A stretch of DNA of 64,000 nucleotides from Iphinoe sp. HA4291-MV1 (GTDB lineage: Bacteria > Cyanobacteriota > Cyanobacteriia > Cyanobacteriales > Nostocaceae), in the NCBI GenBank assembly GCA_019359415.1, contig JAHHHH010000009.1:1-64000 (forward strand). Direction: 5' to 3'. The first letter of the stretch is position 1; each line of letters begins with the position of its first letter. The notes below the pieces were generated by a model. It was not told the origin of the DNA and searched no databases. It saw only the letters and a program-made list of their open reading frames with translations. Shown here one piece after another: positions 34,485-45,248 of the stretch. A program made the position numbers and the translations under genes.

Positions 34485-37208
34485 TTAGAACCTTTCACCA
34501 ATACCAAAATTGATACGGCTATCTCCATCATCGTTGATACCGTAGTCAATGCGAATCGGTCCTAAAGGAGACTGCACCCGTACTCCAATACCGTAGCCGT
34601 AGCCAGTTCCGTCTTTGTTCAGCAACTCAGCTGCCCTAGTTCCGCTTCCCAAATCGGTACCAGCATCAAAAAATAGTGCGCCGCTGACGACTGAAAAAAC
34701 TGGGAACCGATACTCAAGCGATGCTTGTACAAAACTGCGTCCACTACCTAAACCTCCTTCGTCATATCCTCGGACGGAGTTGCTACCACCAAGAGAGAAG
34801 GCTTCGTAAGGAGGTAAGTCACCGAGGATTGTTCCCGCTTGAAGATTAAAAGCAAGGGTTTGCGGTCCTTTGCTGAAGTTAAGAAAGCTGACAGGGAAGT
34901 ATCGACTGTAGCTACCCCGCAACCTGGTGAGCAAAATATTGCCTAATCCTATCGGTACGGACTGGTCAAGACCAACGCGGAAGTATGAACCCTTGGTAGG
35001 TTGCAAGGGATTATTTCGTAGGTCACGTGCAACTCCCAGTTGTAATAGCAGCAAATCGTCTTCACCTTGTCCAGATTGGCTCAAATCAACGCATTTATCC
35101 GTCGTGTCACATTTATCCGTCGTGCCTTCAAGACGTCCCTGCTTTCTAATATTGCCATCAGCATCTTTGGTAGTCACTCGTTGATATTGCAAACCAGCTG
35201 AAGCTGTCCATTGCGACCTCTCGAAGGGATTTTTGGACAATGGACGGGTAAAGTTAACACCACCTCCCAAACGCGTAATACGGGGGCGATCGCCATCATC
35301 ATTAGGTTTATTGGGGTTATAAGTCTCAATATTTTTATCCTCACCTTCAAAAATCAAGGAAATCGACCGACGACGGAAGATATTTGCCGTATAGGAAGTC
35401 CGGTATGGATCACCTGCTATCCAAGGATCTGTAAAGCGAAGGTCAAACAGAAACTCATCTCGCGTTCCAATTTGTACCTCTGCTCCTAATTTTTGATTTC
35501 TGCCATTGAGGTTTTGCTCTTGATAGCTGACGGAACCAAACAAACCACTAGCAGAACTAATACCAGCACCTGCTCCAATAGAACCGCTGTTGCGCTCAAC
35601 TACGTTAACAACCACATCCACCCTACTGGGATCTGTACCTGGGTCAAGGGAAACATTCACATCTTCAAATAGTCCCAGTCCAAAAACCCTTTGTAAATCT
35701 TTTTGTATTGTGTTGCGGTTAAAGACTTTCCCAGGTTTCAACTCCAGTTCTCTTGTGACGATATAGGGTTGTGTCCGTCCCCGGATTGGTTGTCCCTTAT
35801 CGTTTGTCACCTGACCTTCTTTATTGCGAAACTGAACTCGGATGTTTTCTACCACACCTTCTGCCAGTTGTAAGGTGACAACGCCGTTTTCCGAGACTTG
35901 CGGCGCTCCAATCACGTTTGCCAGAACATAACCTTGGTCTTGATAGCGCTTAGTTAATTGCTTGATGCCTTCTTGTAAGTCACGCAGATTGAGTATTTTA
36001 CCATACTGGTTTTTGAATATTTCATCCGCAGTATTAGCAGGTAGTACGGATGAAACGTTTGTGCCAGGATTTGCCTGTACTTGCACCTTAGTCAGGACAG
36101 GGTTGGGTCGTACAACAAAGCTCACCCGCACTCCCAAGGGGGTATCTTCTGGTACTGCTTGGACGTTGGAGAAGAAGCCCGTGGCAAAGATAGAGTTGAT
36201 ATCTTCTTGTAGTTGGGAACGGGTTGTTGTTCGTCCTGGTTGAGTGCGAATTGCTCTATAAATTTGGTCTTCCAGTTCTGGTGCTAGTTGTCCAGTTTCA
36301 GATCTAATGAAGACTTCAGAAACCAGCACGCGGGGTTCAGCGGCTTCTGGGGATTGCTCTGGTTGGGGACTTCCTGGAGTTTGTGGGGATGTGGGTTGAG
36401 TCCCAGGTTGATTGGTTCCATCTGGCGTGGCGGGAGTACCCGGGGCTTGGGGAGGTGTTTGCTGCTGTTGAGTGTTGGGAGCAGGTGTTTGTTGTTGAAT
36501 GCTTGGAGAAGGTGTTTGCGGAGGATTTTGTCCAGGTTCAGCCCCAGGTTGATTAGTTCCATCCGGCGTGGTGAGAGTACCAGGAGTTGGGGGAGGTGTC
36601 TGCTGCTGTTGATTGCCAGGAGCAGGTGTTTGTTGTTGAGTGTCAGGAGACTGATTACCTGGAGGCGTTTGCAGGGGATTTTGTGTTGGTTCAGCTGCAG
36701 GCTGATTGGTATTTCCCGGTGCGGGAGTGTTATTAGGAGCTTGAGGGGATGTTTGCTGCTGTTGGGTGTTGGGAGTAGGCGTTTGCAGAGGATTTTGTGC
36801 AATTATTGATGATGCGGAACTTCTTCGCACTGTGACTTTTTTTGTTCCTGTTAGTGCTGAAGCTGAAAATCTCCCAGCAATTTTATACTGTTGACTGGTT
36901 AAAGGTTTTAAAGCCTCTGCTGTCTGCTTAAAACTGTTGAGGGATTGTGTTGTTGTTGATTTTTCCGTGGAACTTGGCACTACTACAACTTCTGGCTTCG
37001 CCATAGATGCTGAAACTGGAAAAACCCCGACAACTTCATGCTCTTGATGAACTACAGGTTTTAAAACTTCTGCTGTCTGGTTTGAATTTGCACTATTGGG
37101 GGTTTGTGCATTTGCACTCAGCAAACTACCAACAGGGGATGAAATCGCTACAACTGTGACTAAAACGGGAGATAAGCGCATTTTCTTTAAATTCCTCTTC
37201 ACGTCCAC
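34485..37208 (-). CDS. bamA: Outer-membrane protein assembly factor BamA (Omp85)
   Basis: 907 aa if GTG (37208) is used; an ATG at 37181 starts just before a signal peptide (LVTVVAISSPVGSLLSANA). Residues about 130-290 are a low-complexity Pro/Gln/Thr/Asn linker with near repeats such as QTPAPNTQQQQTPPQAPG. Three POTRA domains follow (VLVSEVFIRSETGQ, VRVSFVVRPNPVLTKVQVQ, GVVENIRVQF), then a C-terminal 16-strand barrel with VRGYDEGGLGSGR (VRGF-type motif in loop 6) and a terminal aromatic (NFGIGERF). It inserts beta-barrel proteins in the outer membrane. The long Pro/Gln linker probably crosses the thick peptidoglycan typical of cyanobacteria. Confidence 0.94.
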   Translation of the reverse strand: MDVKRNLKKMRLSPVLVTVVAISSPVGSLLSANAQTPNSANSNQTAEVLKPVVHQEHEVVGVFPVSASMAKPEVVVVPSSTEKSTTTQSLNSFKQTAEALKPLTSQQYKIAGRFSASALTGTKKVTVRRSSASSIIAQNPLQTPTPNTQQQQTSPQAPNNTPAPGNTNQPAAEPTQNPLQTPPGNQSPDTQQQTPAPGNQQQQTPPPTPGTLTTPDGTNQPGAEPGQNPPQTPSPSIQQQTPAPNTQQQQTPPQAPGTPATPDGTNQPGTQPTSPQTPGSPQPEQSPEAAEPRVLVSEVFIRSETGQLAPELEDQIYRAIRTQPGRTTTRSQLQEDINSIFATGFFSNVQAVPEDTPLGVRVSFVVRPNPVLTKVQVQANPGTNVSSVLPANTADEIFKNQYGKILNLRDLQEGIKQLTKRYQDQGYVLANVIGAPQVSENGVVTLQLAEGVVENIRVQFRNKEGQVTNDKGQPIRGRTQPYIVTRELELKPGKVFNRNTIQKDLQRVFGLGLFEDVNVSLDPGTDPSRVDVVVNVVERNSGSIGAGAGISSASGLFGSVSYQEQNLNGRNQKLGAEVQIGTRDEFLFDLRFTDPWIAGDPYRTSYTANIFRRRSISLIFEGEDKNIETYNPNKPNDDGDRPRITRLGGGVNFTRPLSKNPFERSQWTASAGLQYQRVTTKDADGNIRKQGRLEGTTDKCDTTDKCVDLSQSGQGEDDLLLLQLGVARDLRNNPLQPTKGSYFRVGLDQSVPIGLGNILLTRLRGSYSRYFPVSFLNFSKGPQTLAFNLQAGTILGDLPPYEAFSLGGSNSVRGYDEGGLGSGRSFVQASLEYRFPVFSVVSGALFFDAGTDLGSGTRAAELLNKDGTGYGYGIGVRVQSPLGPIRIDYGINDDGDSRINFGIGERF

Positions 37209-37425
37209 ACACCATCACAAAGCAATCATGCTTTCGAGCAAAGATTCATGTAAAAATGACATTCTTAAGTTTTGCCTTTTATCTTTATAAGGCAAATCGC
37301 AAAAGGCAAAAGTGGATAAGACTCATTTGCTTTTCCTTTTTACCAAAGTATGAGGGATTGGGGATCAGGGATAAAAGATTAGGAACCTATTTCCCAGTAA
37401 AGAGTCTTCAATACCCTCTGTAACT

Positions 37426-38163
37426 TTAATTGCTTTTTACAGCTTTGAGTACTCGTTGTAAAACCTCCTGGTAAGCATTTTCTACATTGCCCAAATCCCG
37501 ACGGAAACGGTCTTTGTCCAGTATCCGGAGATTCGGGTCACTTCCTTTGGAGTTGTCCCACAAACGACAAGTATCGGGACTAATTTCATCTGCCAATAGC
37601 AATTGCTGTTGTGAGTCCAAGCCAAACTCCAGTTTGAAGTCTACTAAGGTAATGTCGCACCGCCCGAAAAAGTCACAGAGACACTTGTTGATTTGTAATG
37701 CTAGATGGGTCATAGTATCTACTTGTTCCGGAGTTGCAAGTTCCAACAGGAAAAGGCGATCGCGTGTCAACAATGGATCTTGGAGTTGGTCGTTTTTGTA
37801 ATAAAACTCAACCAATGGCTGTTTTAACACAGTTCCCAATTCTAATCCTGTTTGCTGGCAAAGACTTCCTGCAGCAATATTCCTAACAACGATTTCTAAG
37901 GGCAAAATCTTCAATGCCTTTACTCGCATTTGATGCGGGGCAGGACTGTCTATATAGTGAGTCTTGATACCACACGCTTCCAGTTGTTGAAATAGTTTAC
38001 TGGAAATGGTACAATTCATAGACCCTTTACCTTGTATGCTACCCCGCTTTTGGGCATTAAAGGCAGTTGCATCGTCTTTATAATCAGCTAATAAAATTTT
38101 AGAATCATTCGTCGTATAGAGGATTTTAGCTTTGCCTTCGTATATTTTTGTTTGAGTAGACAT
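37426..38163 (-). CDS. purC: SAICAR synthetase
   Basis: 245 aa from the ATG at 38163 (family start STQTKIYEGKAKILY); an upstream in-frame start at 38187 is unlikely. Signatures are LLADYKDDATAFN, PLEIVVRNIAAGSLCQQTG, LVDFKLEFGLD and LADEISPDTCRLWD. It joins aspartate to CAIR in purine synthesis, using ATP. It lies upstream of bamA on the same strand but with a 217-bp gap, so it is probably independent. Confidence 0.95.
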   Translation of the reverse strand: MSTQTKIYEGKAKILYTTNDSKILLADYKDDATAFNAQKRGSIQGKGSMNCTISSKLFQQLEACGIKTHYIDSPAPHQMRVKALKILPLEIVVRNIAAGSLCQQTGLELGTVLKQPLVEFYYKNDQLQDPLLTRDRLFLLELATPEQVDTMTHLALQINKCLCDFFGRCDITLVDFKLEFGLDSQQQLLLADEISPDTCRLWDNSKGSDPNLRILDKDRFRRDLGNVENAYQEVLQRVLKAVKSN

Positions 38164-38687
38164 GGCGAAAGGTAAAGTTATGAGCAATGGGCAGCTTTTA
38201 TGCTTTGCGGCTTAACCATTTTATCTTTAGTCATTAGTTATTATTCACAAGTAACAGACAAATGATGTATCCACCCGGATTTTTACCTGTTTTGGGGTCA
38301 GATGATAGTCTTTACCTCACCAAAAAATTTGCAAATACAAAAGTATAACTTTTGACGCAATGTTCCCATGATTTGTACTTGAATAATATTGTTCAAATGA
38401 CTTTTGCAAAGTGTGTAATTATACATTCTTGCTCTGGCAGATTTCAGTTAAGTTAAATACAGTCATTGTTTGAAGGCAGAAGAAGTTAGTGAGCAACTAA
38501 AACAGGACTTACGCACGAACAACGTAACTATAGTCATTGCGACCGTTCGCGGTAGCGTCCCGTAGGGAAGGGAAGGGAAGTAATCGCAGCCCGCTCTTTT
38601 CCGTAGCGCGTGCGTAAGCCCTATAAAAAAACTCAACCAAAATCCCGCTACTCAACTTCAAAGCCGAAAACAGGGGGGATTGAGTCA
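38164..38687. repeat. Intergenic region with a 118-bp inverted-repeat element
   Basis: AGGACTTACGCAC (38505-38517) and GTGCGTAAGCCCT (38610-38622) pair 12 of 13 bases, enclosing GTTCGCGGTAGCGTCCCGTA-type repeat text. The arms match the outer arms at 13480-13580. Promoters of purC (leftward) and the small gene at 38688 (rightward) must also be here. No other gene was seen. Confidence 0.6.
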
Positions 38688-38960
38688 ATGGAGAGAACAA
38701 TGGTAGATAAAGATGATTTTCTCTATCCTCGTGGTCGCTACTATGGTCAGGTGAAACCAGAAAACCTGGTTTTTAATGCTAACTTACAGGAATTTGCGCA
38801 ACGAGTAAGTTACATATGTAACTTAGAAACAGCGGGGAAAATACCACCAGGGCAAGCCTATGAGCAAATTAAGGAGCTTTGGAAAAACTTAAAACACTCG
38901 AAAAAACAATTGAAAATTGGTGAAGACCCTTTTCAGAATGAGGAGGGAAACAGTGAATAA
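38688..38960 (+). CDS. Small conserved cyanobacterial protein (possibly DUF7219)
   Basis: 90 aa from the ATG at 38688, which follows a GGGGGGA run. The sequence DKDDFLYPRGRYYGQVKPEN, LVFNANLQEFAQRVSYICNL, IPPGQAYEQIKELWKNLKH is strongly conserved in style and I associate it, with moderate certainty, with the DUF7219 family. It is soluble and helical. The frame continues upstream (to 38610) only through repeat sequence, so the shorter start is chosen. Function unknown. Confidence 0.7.
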   Translation: MERTMVDKDDFLYPRGRYYGQVKPENLVFNANLQEFAQRVSYICNLETAGKIPPGQAYEQIKELWKNLKHSKKQLKIGEDPFQNEEGNSE

Positions 38961-38993
38961 ATTAGAAATGACAATTCACATCCAATCTTTGAA

Positions 38994-41567
38994 TTACTTT
39001 GTCAGCATACAATACACACCATCCCAAGAATGACCAGGAGACTGGTTAAGATAATTACGAGAGCGTTCTAAGTGAATATCAACGGCTTGGTCTGTGGGTC
39101 GGATTTTTTTGGCGGCTTCAAAGCAGGAAATAGCGTACTGGAAATTGCGTGACAAATAAGCAGTACGTCCATTTTGATAATGACACAGAAACTCCTGAGT
39201 GTTGGCATCTAAGGGAGTATGGCGATCGCCTATCAACTCGTAAATATTGACTGCTTGATGTTTTCCTTTCACCCTTATTTTGTCTAACTCACGCACCCAA
39301 ATGAAGTCGCTACACAACTGATACGTAAATTCACTTAAAATAATATCGCAGCCGTATTCTTTAGTGACTCCTTCCAGACGCGAACTCAAATTCACGGCAT
39401 CTCCTATCACGGTGTAGTCCATCCGTTTTCGAGAACCAATATTGCCGGAAACCACTTCTCCCGAACTAATCCCAATGCCAACATGGATTTGTGGCTGTTC
39501 TTGGACAATACGCCGCCGATTAAGTTCTGCCAGTTGTAGCCGCATTTCCAACGCCGACTGTACTGCTCTCCAAGCGTGATTATCGGTTAACTGTAGCGGC
39601 GCACCAAACACTGCCATCAAAGCATCACCAATAAACTTATCTAAGGTGCCTTCGTGGTTAAAAACAGCTTCGACCATTGTTTCAAAATACTGATTCAGCA
39701 AGGAAACCACTTCGGCAGCACCGAGGTTTTCTGTCAGCGTTGTGTAACCTCTGATATCAGAAAATAAGATAGTCACGTCTTTGCGTTCGCCCACCATTAA
39801 AGCATCTTCCCCTAGTGCCATGACTTGTTCTGCGACTCGGGGAGTCAGGTAGCGGTACATGGCGGTTTTCATACGTTTTTCCTGACTGATATCTTCCAAT
39901 ACCACCAAACCACCCTTTACCCCGCCTTCTGGGTTTGTCAAGGGGTTAACGGTGAGATTGATGCTCCGTTCAATTTTCTGAACCTTCCTCGCATCAAGCA
40001 ACGCCAACCTGGGTGTGAGAGGTTGATTCCAAGGAATGAAAACGTCTGGGTTGGTGCGATCGCGTATTGCCAAAGTGTAAACAGGTGTGTCCTGTAAAGA
40101 CTTTACATACAACGTCTCTACATACAGTCCTACCGTCAAACTTTGCTCTGGTACATACTGTCTTGCCCCAGTTTTTAAACTATCTTGTAGCCGCAGTCGC
40201 AGATTATCAACAGGTACAACCTCCCACACTAGGCGATTAATCAAGTTTTGTTCCCAAAGGTACTTGTTGTTTTTTGCATTTGCTTCCTCCAAAGGACAAC
40301 CTAACAGCTGCAATGCCGCATCATTAATTGTCACAATTCTACCTTCCATATCCGTAGAAATAACAGCATCTGAAAGACTTTGTAGAATATCTTTTTGATA
40401 CTGTTTTTCTAATAAAACATTTTCAAATAAGCGGGCATTTTCTAGAGCAATTCCTGCCTGAATATTAAAAGCCCGCATAAATTCTTCATCTGATGCGGTA
40501 AAAAAACTACCTTGATGCTTATTAATTAACTGCGTCACGCCAATCAATTCATTCGCTGAATTAAACACTGGCAAACACAGGATATTGCGCGTGACATACC
40601 CTGTCTTTTGGTCTGTTGTCGGGTCAAAACGTGGATCTTTATAAGCATCGGGAATATTTAGCGCTTCACCAGTGGACGCTACATAGCCTGCAATGCCTTT
40701 GTTTGAAGGCATACGGATTTCCATCATGGTTTTACCATCTGCAGATGCTACCTTAGTCCACAGTTCCCCCATTTCTTTACGATATAAAAATAGAGCGCTG
40801 CGGTCTGCTTGCATGAGAATCCGGGCTTGCTCCATGACTATTTGCAAAGTTGCTTCGAGATCCAAACTTTGCCCCAAAGTCTGAGTCGCCCGTAAAAGAG
40901 CAGTTGCACCTCGTTGATTGCGAGCTGCAACATAAAAAGATTGACAACTTTCCAAGATGATGCCGATAGAAGAAGCAAAGTCCCGAAAGTGTTCTTCATC
41001 TTCATGATTAAACGGAATACCCCCAGCTTTATTTGCCAGTTGCACGACCGCCACAACCTGGTTTTTGCTGCTTAACACTGGCATACATAATATATTGCGA
41101 AACTTGTAGCCCATTTGTTTTTCTAGTTCCGGGCTAAAGAGGGGGTGAGTTGAGGTATCAGATATGTTCAAACATTGACCTGTATGAGCAACATGACCAG
41201 GAATACCAATGGTGATAGGAGTGCGAATTTCTATAGCCTTTTGGGTATTATTTTGAGGAATTTTTGACCATAACTGACCTTTGTCGTAGTCAACTAAAAA
41301 AATCGTGGTATGCTCTGCTTGGAGAATTTGACCAATTTTGAGTGTAATCGCCTCCAGTACCTTCGCCAGCATGGTTTCTAGAGCTTCATTATTAATTAAT
41401 TCGATCGCTCTAAGAAACTGCTGAAACTCGGCTGTAATAAAGTCGAGCAAGCAAACAAATTCGTTAACAGAAAGGTCTTTGACACGACGTAATAAGGCGT
41501 GAGTGCGATTAACTTGAGTCAGTTCAGTTAATGTAGCCAGGACGCTACCAGTATTTAGGAGTGTCAT
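38994..41567 (-). CDS. cyaB: GAF-GAF-PAS adenylate cyclase (CyaB type)
   Basis: 857 aa, matching Anabaena CyaB1 length. Two GAF domains (about residues 65-205 and 225-375) each carry the cyclic-nucleotide NKFDE signature (NK..F...DEE in NKAGGIPFNHEDEEHF and NKHQGSFFTASDEEF). A PAS domain follows (SDAVISTDMEGRIVTINDAA), then the class III catalytic domain: VTILFSDIRGYTTLTE (metal-binding Asp), KFIGDALMAVFGAP (second Asp), RMDYTVIGDAVNLSSRLE. A short TPR-like C-terminus ends it. cAMP binding to the GAF pair is expected to activate cAMP production, giving positive feedback. It runs tail to tail with the small gene at 38688. Confidence 0.93.
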   Translation of the reverse strand: MTLLNTGSVLATLTELTQVNRTHALLRRVKDLSVNEFVCLLDFITAEFQQFLRAIELINNEALETMLAKVLEAITLKIGQILQAEHTTIFLVDYDKGQLWSKIPQNNTQKAIEIRTPITIGIPGHVAHTGQCLNISDTSTHPLFSPELEKQMGYKFRNILCMPVLSSKNQVVAVVQLANKAGGIPFNHEDEEHFRDFASSIGIILESCQSFYVAARNQRGATALLRATQTLGQSLDLEATLQIVMEQARILMQADRSALFLYRKEMGELWTKVASADGKTMMEIRMPSNKGIAGYVASTGEALNIPDAYKDPRFDPTTDQKTGYVTRNILCLPVFNSANELIGVTQLINKHQGSFFTASDEEFMRAFNIQAGIALENARLFENVLLEKQYQKDILQSLSDAVISTDMEGRIVTINDAALQLLGCPLEEANAKNNKYLWEQNLINRLVWEVVPVDNLRLRLQDSLKTGARQYVPEQSLTVGLYVETLYVKSLQDTPVYTLAIRDRTNPDVFIPWNQPLTPRLALLDARKVQKIERSINLTVNPLTNPEGGVKGGLVVLEDISQEKRMKTAMYRYLTPRVAEQVMALGEDALMVGERKDVTILFSDIRGYTTLTENLGAAEVVSLLNQYFETMVEAVFNHEGTLDKFIGDALMAVFGAPLQLTDNHAWRAVQSALEMRLQLAELNRRRIVQEQPQIHVGIGISSGEVVSGNIGSRKRMDYTVIGDAVNLSSRLEGVTKEYGCDIILSEFTYQLCSDFIWVRELDKIRVKGKHQAVNIYELIGDRHTPLDANTQEFLCHYQNGRTAYLSRNFQYAISCFEAAKKIRPTDQAVDIHLERSRNYLNQSPGHSWDGVYCMLTK

Positions 41568-41589
41568 GGTGATTTTTATAGTAAGTCAT

Positions 41590-41779
41590 AGAGGGAATTA
41601 GGCATTGGGCAATGGACAAGGGGCATGGAGTATGGGGCATGAGTCAAAAATGATTCTTCTTCCCTTGCGGTGCTCAAGAACTGTAACCCAAGCACTTCCC
41701 CAAACTCAACGCTTATCTGATCTGAACTCCATCGGTTGCAGAGGATAAAGCATTGCCCATTGCCCCTTGCCCATTGCCC
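41590..41779. repeat. Heptamer-rich repeat between cyaB and sqdX
   Basis: ATTGGGCAATGGACAAGGGG on the left is opposed by CATTGCCCATTGCCCCTTGC on the right, so the gap is a loose inverted repeat of 7-bp words, with GAGTCAAAAATGATTCTTCT inside. It belongs to the family at 31740-31897 and 58380-58445. Confidence 0.65.
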
Positions 41780-42913
41780 CTATGCCACTTTCGGTAATTC
41801 AGAATAAATCACCTTTTGATAGTAGGTTTGTAGCTGGCGTGTAGCAGCGTCCCATCCCCAACGTTCTGCTTCCCGACGGGCATTTTGACGGATAGTTTCT
41901 CGTTCTTGTTGCTGTTGCAGGAGACGAACGGTTGCATCAATGGCACTTTGAACATCTGCTTCTGGCTCGAAAAGATATCCATTGACTCCATCTGTCACAA
42001 TATCAGGAATGCCTCCAGAACGAGCTGCAACGACTGGACATCCAGCTGCCATAGCTTCTAGGAGAACTAATCCTAGTGTCTCCGTCCGAGAAGGAAAAAT
42101 AAACGCATCAGCACTTGCAAAGGCAGAGGCTAATTCTCTACCGATAAGATACCCAACAAAATAGGTATTTGTTCCAGCAAAGTGTTTTTCCAGTGCTTGG
42201 CGGTGGGGACCATCTCCTACCAATGCCAGCCGTGCCTCAGGAATAGTTTGTAAGATTGGTTTGATACGCTCAATTTCTTTTTCAGGGGAAAGACGCCCTA
42301 CGTACAGTAATAAGTGACTCTTGGGGTGATTTTGCGACAGACGCGATCGCATTTGTGGATTGGCAAAGTCAGGATGAAATGATTCCGTATCTACTCCTCT
42401 TTGCCACAGATCTACTCTTTCAATACCGTGTGCTATCAATTCTTGCATCATTGCTGTGGAGGTACACAGATTTAAAGCTGCTTGATTGTGAGCTGCCTTT
42501 AGTAGTTCCCACAAGAATCCTTCCAGCATTCCCAAACCGTAATGCTGAAGATACTGAGGTAGGTGGGTATGGTAAGATGCAACCAAAGGAACATTTAGGT
42601 ATTTACTGTAGAATATACCAGCCAATCCCAAAACTGCTGGGTTCACTACATGAATAATATCTGGCTTAAACTCCTCTAGAGCTTGACCGATAGCTGGACG
42701 AGGTAGTGCCATTTTTAACTCTGGATACAGTGGCAGGGGAAAACCCGACACACCATATACTTTAGCTCCTTTGTATTCAGTTATGCCACCATCTGGGGCA
42801 ATGACCAGGACTTGGTTACCATCACGCTGAAGGTGGTCAACGGTATGACGCAGGCGTGTCACAATGCCATCAACCTTGGGCAAAAAGGTTTCAGTAAATA
42901 GAGCGATTCGCAT
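41780..42913 (-). CDS. sqdX: Sulfoquinovosyltransferase
   Basis: 377 aa GT-B glycosyltransferase (GT4). N-terminus RIALFTETFLPKVDGIVTRL and HTVDHLQRDGNQVLVIAPDG; donor-site LLYVGRLSPEKEIERIKPI and the E-x7-E motif in SRTETLGLVLLEAMAAG. This is the pattern of SqdX/SQD2, which transfers sulfoquinovose from UDP-SQ to diacylglycerol to make the thylakoid sulfolipid SQDG. Its partner sqdB lies upstream on the same strand, separated by a 449-bp repeat-filled gap, so the usual sqdB-sqdX pair is kept though interrupted. Confidence 0.92.
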   Translation of the reverse strand: MRIALFTETFLPKVDGIVTRLRHTVDHLQRDGNQVLVIAPDGGITEYKGAKVYGVSGFPLPLYPELKMALPRPAIGQALEEFKPDIIHVVNPAVLGLAGIFYSKYLNVPLVASYHTHLPQYLQHYGLGMLEGFLWELLKAAHNQAALNLCTSTAMMQELIAHGIERVDLWQRGVDTESFHPDFANPQMRSRLSQNHPKSHLLLYVGRLSPEKEIERIKPILQTIPEARLALVGDGPHRQALEKHFAGTNTYFVGYLIGRELASAFASADAFIFPSRTETLGLVLLEAMAAGCPVVAARSGGIPDIVTDGVNGYLFEPEADVQSAIDATVRLLQQQQERETIRQNARREAERWGWDAATRQLQTYYQKVIYSELPKVA

Positions 42914-43362
42914 AAAAAACTAGTCAGTACAAGCGAAGCTGAAGTATGAAATGAAGCAAAAATGGGACGTATAAAGTTATAAAGTGAAGAATAGCGTATT
43001 TCGTCCTTTATCCTTCTAAAAAGACTGGTCATCATAGTGCGCGACAATATGACGACCAGATTTAGACAAGCAGTGAACCAGCGCTCACTAGTACAACGCT
43101 TACGGGTATCTCCTCCAACAAAGGCTGCTTCAGTTGCCAGTTGCTGTAGCCTGTGGAACCCTTTGTGCAGTCGCCTGCGGTAAGTCCTAAAGGAGGCTTG
43201 AGCCAACGCGTAGCGTCTGGGCTACTAAGAGGGAAACCCTCCTGCAGCGCTGCTGACGCTCCTACGTCGCTAACGCCCTTGCTAACACCCCCGCACTGGC
43301 TCACTTTTGACTTTTGACTTTTGACGAACACAAGAGCGGTACTAGCCGTATGCAAGACTCAC
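42914..43362. repeat. Repeat-filled gap between sqdB and sqdX
   Basis: No gene. From about 43095 to 43308 it carries a dispersed repeat (CTTACGGGTATCTCCTCCA, GCTTCAGTTGCCAGT, then GCACTGGCTCAC at its end) with a shorter copy at 62848-62956. GAGGGAAACCCTCCTGCAG (43229-43247) is shared with 6043-6061. Heptamers TTTTGAC x3 lie at about 43304-43325. Confidence 0.75.
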
Positions 43363-44529
<1,167 letters not shown>

Positions 44530-44798
44530 TTACTCGCTGATAGCTAAATCTATCAGGTTTGTGTCCCCTCTAATCATGAAAGATGAGGGAGCAGGGGAGC
44601 AGGGGTAATAGAGTGAGATCCCAAATTTTGAATTGTCTTTCCCCTGCCATATAGTACTTCAGTTGAACTCATAATCAATGACGATATTTTATTAAAAAAT
44701 GTAACAAAAATGCCGTCAAAACGTTAAAACGTCTTGACAAGTAATTGGAGTTCGAATATCGTAAGATACATACCCGGGTAAGACCGTTAAAGAGTAAT

Positions 44799-45149
44799 AT
44801 GCAAGCTAAGCAAAAGGTTACATTGTATCTGTCGCCAGAACTGCACAGGAAGTTGAAGATTCGTTCAGCAATTGACTCCGAACCGATGTCAGAACTAGCT
44901 GAACGTGCCCTAGACTTCTATCTGGCAAACTCAGAATTAGTAGAAGAAGCGGAAGCGTCATATGGAAGGACGCACAGAGTTTATTCCTGCCCAACTTGCG
45001 AAAGTTCACTTGTCCTAAGAGATGGGGAATTAGTCACACTAGGTAATCAGCCTGGAGTGATTAGTCGGCAGGAGGAGCGTTTTTCCATTGATGAAATGAA
45101 TCGGGATGAAACAAATCAAAAGGGTAAGGAAGAGTTAGTTCCTTGCTAA
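44799..45149 (+). CDS. RHH-type protein with C-terminal CPxC motif, upstream of ycf46
   Basis: 116 aa from ATG 44799 (a longer frame from 44745 is not supported). Residues 1-50 look like a ribbon-helix-helix domain: KQKVTLYLSPELHRKLKIRS, SEPMSELAERALDFYLAN. The second half contains VYSCPTCESSLVLRDGELVT, with a single CPxC pair that might form part of a dimeric metal site. The gene is 99 bp upstream of ycf46 and 1.75 kb upstream of ycf35 on the same strand. A local regulator of that operon is a reasonable guess. Confidence 0.75.
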   Translation: MQAKQKVTLYLSPELHRKLKIRSAIDSEPMSELAERALDFYLANSELVEEAEASYGRTHRVYSCPTCESSLVLRDGELVTLGNQPGVISRQEERFSIDEMNRDETNQKGKEELVPC

Positions 45150-45248
45150 GTAGAAATTTGTGAATCTCAAATTCATCATATTTTCCTCGTCTGTGTCAAA
45201 TCAAAGCGATGTCTGTACTTTCTGTAAAGGTCTCAAGTAGGTCGATGT

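Noticed and set aside
36288-36809. Long open frames on both strands opposite the bamA linker
   Set aside because: They are by-products of the repetitive Pro/Gln codons of bamA; the predicted proteins are low-complexity and have no start signals.
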